This document shows positions 47,776 through 59,300 of a DNA stretch of 64,000 nucleotides, piece after piece. The position numbers and the translations under genes were made by a program. The DNA comes from Petrosia ficiformis. Lineage: Eukaryota > Porifera > Demospongiae > Haplosclerida > Petrosiidae. Where the stretch lies: NCBI GenBank assembly GCA_947044365.1, contig OX345642.1, positions 954,001 through 1,018,000 of the forward strand, in the 5' to 3' direction. Below the pieces are notes generated by a model that was not told the origin of the DNA, did not search any database, and worked only from the letters and a program-made list of their open reading frames with translations. How positions within the stretch are numbered: position 1 is the stretch's first letter; every line of letters begins with the position of its first letter.

Positions 47776-48439
47776 GCCATGGTCATGTACGTATGTGTAT
47801 GCATTGTAAAAATACAATGTATTAGTATGTACATGTGTGTATATGCATGCAAGCTATGTACATAAATGTATGTTTCTGAACATTCAGTATTGATAGTCAT
47901 AAGATATAAGCTCCAGAATCACCCGCTAGTGAATGTATGGTATTTAATAATGAATATTATTTATCAACAGTGCTATCTCATTTTGTCTGACAAAATACAA
48001 ATGTTCTCATTTATGTAAAGCTTTAAAATGGGAATTAGATTCAAGAATGATGAAAATTAATTGTAGTTCAGTGACAAAATAAAATGGGATTTGACAAAAT
48101 GGTGAGCACGGTATAAACCATCATTGTAATATTTTTAATGATATTGTCTCAATGGTACCTGGCAAATCCTTCACTTCACTTTGGGAGGAGATATCAGTAT
48201 AACTTGAACCATTCCTTCAAAGTAACCTATGTTCTTGTTTTATTGGGGATGATGTCACACCACTGACTCCTCAGTCTTTTTTTTCTTTGGTTTCTGTAAT
48301 GATAATTATTTCTCAAAGCCTTTGAAAAGTACTGGTATCTTAGTAATAAACTTGTAATCTATTTCTGCTACTATTCAAAATTCCCGCTATGGACTCGACT
48401 TTAATGGGGGTGTGGTAAAGCAGTTTTTCTCTTCCTTTC
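47776..48439. other. Spacer; no gene seen
   Basis: AT-rich with TACATGTA-type short repeats. Confidence 0.35.
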
Positions 48440-48560
48440 TCCTCCCTCAGATTATGCTAGTGCAGTGTTGACTGTTCACTGTTCAGTCATGTGACTTGAG
48501 AACCTGTTCAGATGATAAATCATGTGATAGACTATGGGTGTGACTAGTATGTAATCTCTG
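48440..48560 (+). pseudogene. Decayed EGF exon, copy 2
   Basis: GTTCAGTCATGTGACTTGAG, CATGTGATAGACTATGG and TAGTATGTAATC match the EGF exon at 4615-4690 with deletions and stops; a short pyrimidine stretch with CCTCAG precedes it. Confidence 0.6.
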
Positions 48561-48693
48561 GTGGTCTGATAAATTCGTACAGCCTGTGAGATGATGTATC
48601 AGTACAATATTACACTACCCGTTCATATGTAGATATCTATATGGTAGGATCAACTGACAAGAATGGCACCTCATATATACATAAGACACTGTG

Positions 48694-48742
48694 CCTCCAA
48701 CTCATGTATTAGTATGGTATATACTAATACATGAGTTGGAGG
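48694..48742. repeat. 49-bp perfect hairpin
   Basis: Arm CCTCCAACTCATGTATTAGT plus AT (48694-48715) and its exact inverse (48721-48742) surround a GGTAT loop. No mismatch in 22 bp. Confidence 0.9.
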
Positions 48743-48905
48743 TGTGGTATAGTATGATCATTAACAAGGTGCATGTGGTAGTTTTTTTTCTATGAGGGGG
48801 AGTAGGGCTATCAGTAGGGCTATCAGTAGTCTCACTTGGCAAACTCAATGCACATATGCAAGAAAGAAACTTGTGTCTAGTCACAGGAACATAGTCCCCA
48901 ATGCA

Positions 48906-49493
48906 GGGATTGACTAAAACACGGACTGGACCACGGACCATAATAGATTCCAACAGGGTCCAAACCTGGGTTCGTGTTTTAGAATAAATTGTCTAAAACG
49001 CGGAGTATACGGTTAATATACAGACCAGATTATTCTGAAAACATACACTTAATAAACGGACTAGTTTATTGCAACTGCATGCTGGCAAGCAAAGACCAAA
49101 AATATACTGGTAAGCATGTTCTATGTCTATATCAAACACAAATCTTATTACAACTTAGGATATCATCTTATATGCCTAACTGCCTATAACATACTATAAT
49201 TCCCTCGGATATAATTATTATAAATATAAATTATTATAATAATAAATAATTATGTATATATTCTATAGCTGTATATATAATATTTAAAATATATATATAT
49301 ATAATACACAGATAATGTGATATAACCTTCCACTATACCGCAGAGTAATGCGCACATTCTGGTCTGTGGTCCTGTCCATATTTAAGCACATGCATACTCT
49401 ATTCCTGAACTGCGTGTTCTGGTCCGTATTTTAGTAATGTAGTCCGCATTCTGGTCCATGGTCTGTGGTCCAGTCTGTGTTTTAGTCAATCCC
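48906..49493. mobile_element. 588-bp DNA element with 36-bp inverted ends
   Basis: GGGATTGACTAAAACACGGA... (48906-48941) pairs with 49458-49493 at 34 of 36 positions. Inside the right end the phrase TTCTGGTCYGTGGTCC recurs with variations, as subterminal repeats. No transposase frame, so a non-autonomous element. Confidence 0.85.
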
Positions 49494-49957
49494 CCTAATG
49501 CATGGACTGACTGAAATAGATTGTAAATGTCTTGTTTGGGAAATATCTCACAGTTAGGATCATATTTATGTTAGAAACCATAATCTATTAAAATTTGAAT
49601 AACTGTTAAGCACATTTATGAATGTTTTTGATAAACGATAGTTGTTAGTTAATATCTACTTTCACTCATCATCAACTAATGCAAACTCTTTACTTAACTA
49701 ATAACTGTAGAGAACACTGGAGGCAACAGCTCCAAAGACAAATAATTTCATCTTTATAATAACATTTATTTACCCACTTATATTGTAGATGTAATCATTT
49801 GCTGAATCAATTTCTATCTGGTTGGAAGAACCTAACAATCATCACACTAAGTTGCTAATGTAAAGTAAGATATAATTACAATGTCGATGTTTGGATGATA
49901 CTAGTAATGAAACAGGAATGTACATGTGTTACCTACCACTAATTATGATACATATGT

Positions 49958-50039
49958 ACATATGTACATACATACATAATGTACATACATCACGTACATA
50001 CATACATACATACATACATATGTGCATACATACATGCAG

Positions 50040-50070
<31 letters not shown>

Positions 50071-50091
50071 ATACATACATGCATACATACA

Positions 50092-50125
<34 letters not shown>

Positions 50126-50190
50126 CATTAATACATACCTACATACATACATAGATACATACATATATACATATGTACACACATTTATAA
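49958..50190. repeat. ACAT tetranucleotide microsatellite
   Basis: (CATA)n with interruptions for about 230 bp; open on both strands as Tyr-Ile-His-Thr or Met-Tyr-Val-Cys repeats, which are artefacts. Confidence 0.9.
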
Positions 50191-50399
50191 GTCAGGTTGG
50201 TATACTATAATAATTTTAACAAGATCTCCGCTTCAGCTGAATGACTCCGTAGGCACTTTCATCTTCTTGTTTTCACATTCAACTTCTTTTTCTGTGCCAG
50301 ATGACATCTTGTTCAGGTGTCTACCGAAAGATTTCATTTTCTACTTCGATTTTCTAAATTCCCGCCATACCCTTTGATGGGTGTGAGAAAGCAGCTCTT

Positions 50400-50560
50400 T
50401 CTCCTCCTCTTTTCCTCATCATTCAGCAGTGAGGTCTCCTCTTCCAAATATGTAGTATCTGGGAACAGATTGTTCAGGATATGGGTCATGTGACTTAGGT
50501 ATATGTTCATGTGATAGACTATGGGTGACTCCAGTCTCCAGTATGTGATCTATTAGAGTG
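50400..50560 (+). pseudogene. Decayed EGF exon, copy 3
   Basis: GATTGTTCAGGATATGGGTC, ATGTGACTTAGGTATATG and TCATGTGATAGACTATGG follow the EGF exon at 4615-4680 closely (CSGYGSCDLGICSCD), then the frame is lost near 50530. Confidence 0.65.
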
Positions 50561-51989
50561 AGTTCAATAATCAATATGTGACTATAATATTACATTTTGT
50601 ATTACAAAATAGATATACCAGCAATTTTAACTTTGATACTATACCAAGTAGTAAATATCGATGATTTGTATCCAGTGCTAATTGAGTACTGGACTAGACT
50701 GCACACATACATGCCATGCAATTGTATTATACAATTTTAGATCAATCATCAATAATAAGCGTTTGATATGCCTACTATGGAGGTGTGGCAGCAGTGTTTT
50801 TGATAAGCCCATATGGCGCACCATTGACCCAAAGAGCTTTTTATTTGGCACTGCACAGTTCTCTCTTTGGGCCAGTGGCGCAGTTAATTAAGATTATATT
50901 GTCACTAACAGCATTAACTTTAAGTTAATTGGCTCAATATGTATTCTCAATGGCACGCACACTAACCATTTTTGAGCCAATTTGGCCCAAGCTTCAAAAC
51001 TTATCAAAAACTCTGTGTGGCAGTATCAGTATCGATTCTTGAGCAGTACTCAATTAACACAGTTGAAAGTATTTGATATCAAATACTTTACTTCAGTAAC
51101 TTCACCTCATCTATATAGAGGGGAGGGGTTATAAAAGCAGTGAAAACACACTCAAACAAATTTTAGTGAAATGGATTTTTCAACTCTTATTAATCCAAAA
51201 TCAGTACATTCAATATTTTTTAAAATGAGCCTCGAAGACACTAAAATCATTGAGTGTTTTTATCCCAAAATATCAGTTATCTCGTAAGCAAAAGATTGTA
51301 ATTTGTTAATATCTACTTGTGACTCTCCACCATTTTTAAAATCCTATATGTAGCTGTTGGTTTATTGGATTATTGGTAAATGTTGTACTATCTTAATCTA
51401 GAGAAGCAATTAAGTCAGCCATTAAGTGATTTACATCATTAGCTGTTACATGTATCAATGATCTGTGACTGAATTACATCTAAGTTTCTAGTTTACTCAG
51501 GGGAACAATTTGTAGTTCTCCTTAACACTGCACTGTACAACTTTAATAATAACCACACAGAGAGAGAACACTGGAGTATACATTGTATTCATCTATACCA
51601 TTACACTATATCGTAGTGATGTATTCAGTGATTTCTACATGGCTAGAAGAATGTCAAAATCATCACACTTATTTGATAACAAAAACTAAGGTACGAAAAT
51701 ACATAGATATGAAAAAATTATTGCGTTGTATGATGATACTAATTAGTAGACAAACAGATTTATTAACTACATGTAATAACCTACATTATGTATTATGTGT
51801 ACTAACATGTGAAATCAGCTCACTTCATGTTAGGTGATTTATGAAGTAGTGAAAAGTCTCAAAAGTTTCCCAAAATTGATCTCAGAGTAGAAATAGTAGT
51901 GGGCATACCTTCATCCTGGGTATGTCCAGAGCTTCACATTCTAATTAGTTCAAAAGCCATTTGATGCTAATTGAAAATATACACCACAT
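50561..51989. other. Spacer; no gene seen
   Basis: A few short frames (50682-50891, 51583-51837) without domains or support. TTGGGCCAGTGGCGC and similar words near 50870 suggest old repeats. Confidence 0.35.
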
Positions 51990-52294
51990 TAGGGATGGGC
52001 GATTATGAAAATATGAGTCAACGATTATTGTTTTTGCAAGTATCACGATTATTGCGATTATTGGCTACTTTACATATGTATGTAGATTTCATTCAACAAT
52101 CAAATTGATACCTTTTATTTGTTGAGTAAACAGTGTTGAAAAACTGATTTAGATGTGATAGTACTGAAAACCTGAAGTTATGGCACAATAATTGTTATTT
52201 TTGTGACCACGATATGGGAATATTTAGACGATACGATTATCACAGGAAATTTTAATCACGATTATCACGATAATCAAAATATTGCCCATCCCCA
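51990..52294. mobile_element. hAT-type MITE with perfect 8-bp target duplication
   Basis: Ends TAGGGATGGGCGAT and ATTGCCCATCCCCA are inverted copies; CACCACAT flanks both sides exactly (51982-51989, 52295-52302). Interior repeats ATCACGATTATTGCGATTA-like words. Related in style to 31407-31749 but a different family. Confidence 0.9.
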
Positions 52295-52573
52295 CACCAC
52301 ATTATAGTATATTAATCTAATCAATATAATAGTAGTGACAGGTGTTTGGTAGCTGTTATGAGTAATTTATTGTGCATATATATTCACCTATATTGATTAC
52401 ATGTTAGTAACTTGAAATATGGTGATTAATTACATGTAGAATTGGAATATAATACAATTACTATATTATACAAGTGATTAATTATTAGAGAAGACATGGC
52501 AACAATTCTGTGTAGGGATGACTGAGATTTGTGTGTTTTAATGGTAAAAACAACTTTCAATGATATATGTTAG

Positions 52574-52633
52574 CAGGAGCCCATAATGACGTTGACTCTT
52601 AGGCTTTCTTGTTATCGTCATTATGGGCTCCTG
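52574..52633. repeat. Short hairpin element, copy 1
   Basis: CAGGAGCCCATAATGACG (52574-52591) and its exact inverse (52616-52633) around a 24-bp loop. A second copy with one base missing is at 56780-56829. Confidence 0.9.
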
Positions 52634-52648
52634 ATGTTAGTGATTGAC

Positions 52649-53142
52649 TTTGTTTATTATGCACTGACACGCCTACCCAGCTCCTTAGGTCTCTTCATAG
52701 CCATATATTCAATGAGCTTTGTTTATTATGCACAGACATGCCTACCCAGCTCCTTAGGTCTCTTCATAGCCATATATTCAATGAGCTTTGTTTATTATGC
52801 ACTGACATGCCTACCCAGCTCCTTAGGTCTGTTCATAGCCATATATTCAATGAGCTTTGTTTATTATGCACTGACATGCCTACCCAGCTCCTTAGGTCTC
52901 TTCATAGCCATATATTCAATGAGCTTTGTTTATTATGCACAGACATGCCTACCCAGCTCCTTAGGTCTGTTCATAGCCATATATTCAATGAGCTTTGTTT
53001 ATTATGCACTGACATGCCTACCCAGCTCCTTAAGTCTCTTCATAGCCATATATTCAATGAGCTTTGTTTATTATGCACAGACATGCCTACCCAGCTCCTT
53101 AGGTCTCTTCATACTGTTCATAGCCATATATTCAATGAGCTG
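52649..53142 (+). repeat. 69-bp minisatellite, seven copies
   Basis: Unit starts TTTGTTTATTATGCAC and contains CCTACCCAGCTCCTTAGGTC; starts at 52649, 52718, 52787, 52856, 52925, 52994 and 53063. Copies alternate CTGACATG/CAGACATG and GTCTCTTC/GTCTGTTC. The period is a multiple of three, so several frames stay open (FVYYALTCLPSSLGLFIAIY repeats), with no other sign of coding. Confidence 0.95.
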
Positions 53143-53864
53143 ATGATGTTATGTTTATATGTTTACAAGAAGACTTACCAATACTTAGTCTACTAAACTG
53201 TTAGTAACGATTGGTTATTTCAACATAAAGTATTGGTTATATACGTAGGTTCATCATATTCCATGCACTTGGTCTAAATTTCTAAATGTGTCCATGTGGT
53301 GGCCATACAAATATGAACTCTTTAGTGTGAATTCCTTTGTTTGTAGTTAATGATTATTGTTTGTGAAAGAAGTTCATTAAAGTGAAAGTGGATGATTTTA
53401 TATCATTGGACTACATAGTATATTAATTTCTAATAAAGAGTTTATGTTTATACCATGAACAAGGATGTTGATTGTTTACGCTACTAACATCACTCAATAG
53501 CTTCCAAATTTTATGTTGAGTATTTGGGAAAATGCAACCTGTAAAACTAATCTAATTGATTGAAACAACAAATCAGTTGCCCAAATAGGTTGCTATGGTA
53601 ACACCTATACACCATGTTATTGACATTGTCCACATCATTGCATGATGTGGTAACAGATTTGAGGTAGTTGAGTTTCCCCCACACCTGTTTACTATGCATA
53701 GCAATTCTAAGTATAACCTACATAGACTATATAGTACATATCCTCATATTAATAACCCATATTAGCGTATCACATAGCTGTATTATCAACAAATATTTTA
53801 TATAAGTCACATATCAATGATAGTTACATACGATTGATGTGTATACTCTATTATACACATTACA
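53143..53864. other. Spacer; no gene seen
   Basis: No coding signal recognised. Confidence 0.35.
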
Positions 53865-53968
53865 TCATATCAAAATATTATACAAGTATCCAGAACCATT
53901 TACTGGATCACAATGTGATTTACCATAACGGTAATACACACCATTACAACCAGTACCACAAGGACAAA
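53865..53968 (-). pseudogene. EGF-like exon fragment, minus strand
   Basis: After an acceptor (TATTGTAG on the minus strand) the exon reads VCPCGTGCNGVYYRYGKSHC then DPVNGSG and a hydrophobic end before a stop. The spacing of Cys and Gly resembles an EGF or laminin-EGF module. A single exon with no partners found nearby on this strand. Confidence 0.4.
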
Positions 53969-54624
53969 CTACAATATATATATTATGCATCAATAATTGT
54001 ATAGTTGATAATAATAGTAATACATTGTTAACTAGTGAATCAAGTTCAATTGACACATATACATATATGTATAGCTAGCTATGATAACACACTTGTAAAC
54101 TAAGGGTACTGTGTTTGTCCATCTTTACTGATCATACGCTATGTATGTAATTCATAAGTCATCAAATTATCCATAGGTTCCTCTCTTTACTTTTTAGCAC
54201 TATCTCTGCTAAAAGTGCCTGACCTCATGTGGGGATATTCTCATTTCACCTACTATCTAGCTTAAACTGATCATTACATCATAAGGAACTAAGATAACAA
54301 TTTAATATATTCCATGTATACTGTTGTAATGAGATAGGTGTGGCTTTATCTAGAACAGAGATCTGGAGAGAATCGATGGAGAAAAGAAAATGGAAACAAC
54401 TGATAGTGCTAAATAGAGTACTCAAAGGATGATTGATGATGCTATCTGTACATGTGACAATCATGTGACTTGCATAGTCTGGCATGGCCCGCCCATTCGC
54501 TTGAGGAGTCAGTGACTTGCACATATACTGTATTGAGTTTTATATATATAATAATCATGGTCATAATAATGGTTTGAATTTTTCTGTCATTTCTGTTATC
54601 AATATATGTTTTGAACAGATTTAT

Positions 54625-54900
54625 TTATTACCTTATATGGAAATAAAATATTAATAGTAACATAATTAGATATTAATAGTAACATAATTAGACCGGTGCA
54701 AGATTAACAAGAAATCTCAAAAGGTTTGTTAGTGTTCACAGTTACTGTAGATTTTAGTTGTTACTTTATTTATTCTATTCATGTAGAAATTATGCAGAAA
54801 CTATAAAGTATAGTCCAGAAAGTCCATCAATAATCCTGTGAACTACAAAGCTTGCAGATTTAGTAAGTTGACAGATATTTCCTATCCACTTTAATTTATT
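54625..54900 (+). pseudogene. Block C start with decayed Death-domain exon
   Basis: Block-start sequence at 54625-54662, a donor-like CTCAAAAG/GTTTGTTA at 54723, acceptor-like ATTCATGTAG before 54787, then CTTGCAGATTTAGTAAGTTG, the same truncated Death helix as at 34911-34935. Confidence 0.55.
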
Positions 54901-55813
54901 AATATCTGACAGTTACATAACAGAGTGACTAGTATTATGTTAGTAAGACTGATCTCATGAGAATATTGAATAGCAAATATTTTCACAGAAAACTCAAATT
55001 ATGTAAATGTTTTTCATCCAGAGTTTGCAATGCTTTACAATGGTATAGGAACATGTCTAGAAGGACCACTTATTTTAAAAAACATTTATATTCTCTTTTA
55101 CCAATAAATTACAAATTATTGTATTGACTCAGATGAATTAGAACATTTGCTTATCAACTGAATTTTATGCATAACAGTGTAGCTTTGTTGTATTACGTCT
55201 CCTGAACTCCATTTATTCTGAGTTATTTCATTCAGCACTAGAACCTGTAAGCAGTTATTAAATTCAGTTTTTACATCAAAGTATGCAATATTCCCAGTCC
55301 ACACATACAAACACAATTATAAAATCATCAACTGATTTCTGTGAAAATCACAATAATTTGAAATGCACCCTGCACACAACATCTGCACTATACTGAAGGT
55401 TTGTAAATGTTAGATTCTGGTTGATAATTGAGCAAATATAAATAATTAATACTCCAATCTAAACTGGTGTGCTGAATATATTCATTTTTAGGACAATTTC
55501 CAATTGAAATACCCTTCAGGCTTCTGTGAGGAGCCCCTCCCACACTGTTTATTGCCTGACCTCTTCAAAGCTTATTCCTACATCCCTGCTTTAAACAATT
55601 TGTATGAATAGTATTGACATAAAATAAGATTTATATTGCATCATATTTCATCTCATTATTTTACAGGCAGTGTGCTTTGTTGGAGTACACCATCTGCACG
55701 ACCCTGTATTTAATTGATAGTTTTTCCTGCTTGCAGATCTAGCAGCTACTGTATGTGTGTGGTTGAATTAATATCCATTAATATTTTACCAGCTCAAAAA
55801 CCACTTCAACAAA

Positions 55814-56273
55814 ATGGCAGATGACTTGGATGTAGAGGAAGAGATGCAAACAACTGATATAGAAGAGGTGAGAAAACAAATATGGTAAAGATGACTTGGT
55901 TGATCTGCTATAATATGTAGGCTATACAAGTTCATTATATTAAGGGACGTCCCATTGTGTGACACTGTGCATGAACAAATGAGGTTGTTCAAGCATCACT
56001 GCATGTAGTTGTGGAATAGAGTATATTATGTGCTAACTCAGCAGGTTGAACTGCCTCAACCTGCTGAGTCAGTCCGTAATATAAATTCATAATATCTGTA
56101 AGGCCATATGCATAACATTAATTAAATTCCGATGTCGTGCAGTGCTGCATGAACAACCTCCTCTGGTATATATATGACTGACAAAATGAGGGATATTGCT
56201 CATGAATGGGAAACACTTACTTGATCCTGCCCATTATAAATTTATAATTTAATAGCTAAAATGTTTAATTTAC

Positions 56274-56350
<77 letters not shown>

Positions 56351-59300
56351 GAATTATAACATCTGATGTTTCATAAAAAGAAACACAGCAGAAGTAGATC
56401 TAGAAGTCGTAGCAGGTCTAGATCTCCAATAAGGAAAAGGTGATTATTGTCACATGTCATTTATAATTTTTATTGCTGCACATTGTCATCACATGATTAA
56501 TGTCATATAATAATTCCTCTAGAACAATCAGGAGTTATAGTCGCAGTAGATATCATCATACACATAGTCAATGGAGCTATGAATCAGATAATCAATACAG
56601 TAGTTCAAGAGATAGCCATATAAGGTACTGATCATTAAAAATATGTGATGGCCTTAAAGAGTTTACTGAACATAATAATAGTGTATTATATAAACTATAG
56701 AGTGCACAGCTTATATTATTATTATTATTAAAATACTGTCATATGAATCCCATATGTACCACTAGTTTATAGATTATAGCAGGAGCCCATAATGACGTTG
56801 ACCAGAACGCTTTCTCATTATGGCTCCTGATTATAGAGATTGCTTACATGAGCAGCAAAGACGTAATTTCATTGTAAAATTATTAATGGGTCATTTTATT
56901 CCTCATTTTGGTTTCAATGCAATATTAATAAAAGCACTAAACTGCAGAACCCTTGCCAAAAGTAGTCAAAGTTCAAAATCCATGTGGATATTTAATAGAG
57001 TAGTATTGAGGCTGTGAAACTGTGTTTCATGAAATGCGAAGGCTTGTTTGAGACAACAAGTAAATAAAAAGTTACTATGTAAATCTATTATGTATATACT
57101 ATCTCAAGTAAATTGAAACTGGGAAAACTTTGAAAGAGGTTCTGCTTTCCGAAAACAGCACACATTCATGCTTTTGTGTAGAAATTAAAGCAATACTTCC
57201 TAGTTTGAAGTAGTAACTGTCAACAGTTTTCAAGAAACAGCCAAACATGTTTTTCACAATTTCCGACACTGTTGTCTCTGTTGCAATATCTTGGCCACCA
57301 TTAACCTTCTGTATCCCAAAATCGATTCCTTTTCTGACATGGAGTACTACTTCTTGCAACTTGTTTTGCGGGATTTAAAAGTTCTGAAGTGCTTCGTACG
57401 ACTAATTCAAATGCATTGTTCCTCTTCGTTTGACAGCAACTGGGCTAAACAAAATGACTCCACTGCATGTTGGCACTAACTACACCAATGATATCAGGTT
57501 TTACAATAAGAGAAATGTCTCAACTACCCAATGAAACCCCAAATTGCATTCAAGCCCCCATCAACAGGTTAGATACCTCCCTTTAGAATTCCCGCATACT
57601 CTATATTTAGGCCAAAGTGTGGTCAAAAAGCCATAAACTTTTTTTTAGCCATTTTCGTGGTCTTATCGCTGAAACCAATTACAAACATTTGGAGTGGTTT
57701 GCAACGCTAGGAACACACTCTCAAGTGTAGGAGTCAAATGTTACAGATATGTGACATCAGTCCTCTAAGGGTTAAACATATTGATATAAATTCTATAGTA
57801 ATTAAACTCTGTTTGGCTTGACTTTGCCAGTCATTATTTGGCTTTAGTTTATACCACAATGTCACGTGATTCTATGAAAACTATTAAAATAGCAAATTAA
57901 TATGTCATTGAAGCTCATGTTTGAACTAAAGGTAATCGTAGCCTGTGTAGGCGGAGTGGGTTGCTAATACTGTTTCCTGATCTCGAAAAGACTTCTGGTA
58001 GTAAATGTATGGAACTGGCACAAATCCATTGAAATTGTCCTGTTTCAAAGTGAAACACTGCTTCAAACTAAGCATAATTTAGGTAGTGGGCACTCTAGTC
58101 TGGCATGGCCTCCCCATTTGCTTGAAGAATAATAGTCTGAGAATATTGATATAATGAAGTTGTTCCACTGCAACAATATAGTTACAGTAGTTAATTATTG
58201 CATACCAATAACAAAACAACGAATGAATAAAATCAATTGAATATCGTTATGCATGTGTGATGATGAGCGAGCCAGTCTTCAGCCACAGTTTACAGATAGA
58301 AACCTGGGCTACAAGGAATAAAATTTGCTAATGGAGATTATAGATCTACTTCCTTTTGTCTTGTAATAATGTTTTTTGCTGTTCTTCCACAGTGCTGAAT
58401 TTGGATGGAAATAGTTTGATGTTATGCATGGCTATTTGACCTTCCACCAGCCATTAGTGATAGCCAATTCGATACCAAAGTTCTCAATACTTCGATATCA
58501 TGTCTGCAATTTCTGGTATTGAGTAATGTCCAAGTATTGATATCGATAACAATACCAATCACCACACCTCTATTTTAATCAGACACACCTGTTTAACATT
58601 TTTCACATAAATTTGTATAAAATTTTCGTTTATGTAATCATGTGTATTATGCATATGCGCATTATCAAGTATCAGTATCATACTCGATACCTGATTCCCA
58701 AGCTACTTGGTAATGTATCGAAATAAAATTAATGGTATCGCCGCCATAAGACAGACCTATCTATGGTTAATACCAATATCGAAACATCAGGCAAGTCGGA
58801 GTAAGTCCAATAACTTGCCAGAAGTGTGATGCACTAATTTAGTCTCGCCACACCCAAGCCTCTCATTACAATAATTATTGCATTCCTATGGAACATTTTC
58901 AATATAGCAGTGTTCCCAGACCCTCTGCCGGGCTGCCTTTCTGCAAGGGTCTGGCTGCGCAAGACTATACAACATCAGCACTGACATCGAAACTTCTGCC
59001 ATCACATGACACTTTCTAGCTCCACCTACTTCATGCTTTATGCATGTATTTAATTTGTTTTAACACATGGAATATATTAATAATGTGAGTGTATATTTAT
59101 TGTACTTATGGTGAGGTTTCTGCATTTTGTGTGCATTTATTTTTATTGTGTTGTGTGTATAATTGTGTGTAATGTTGTTCCCTTTCTTGTGAGTTGTTGT
59201 GTGATGATTACCCTACATGTGCAAAGGGAGATAAGTACTTGCTTCTGTCAATTTGTCAGTCAAAGAAACACCTTTCAAACATGGTGGGAGAACCTCTTAA

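Noticed and set aside
49891..50210. Tyr/Ile/His/Thr repeat proteins
   Set aside because: ACAT microsatellite read in frame.
58440..58800. Another hAT-type MITE with ATCGATA-rich interior
   Set aside because: I could not find matching ends or a target duplication.
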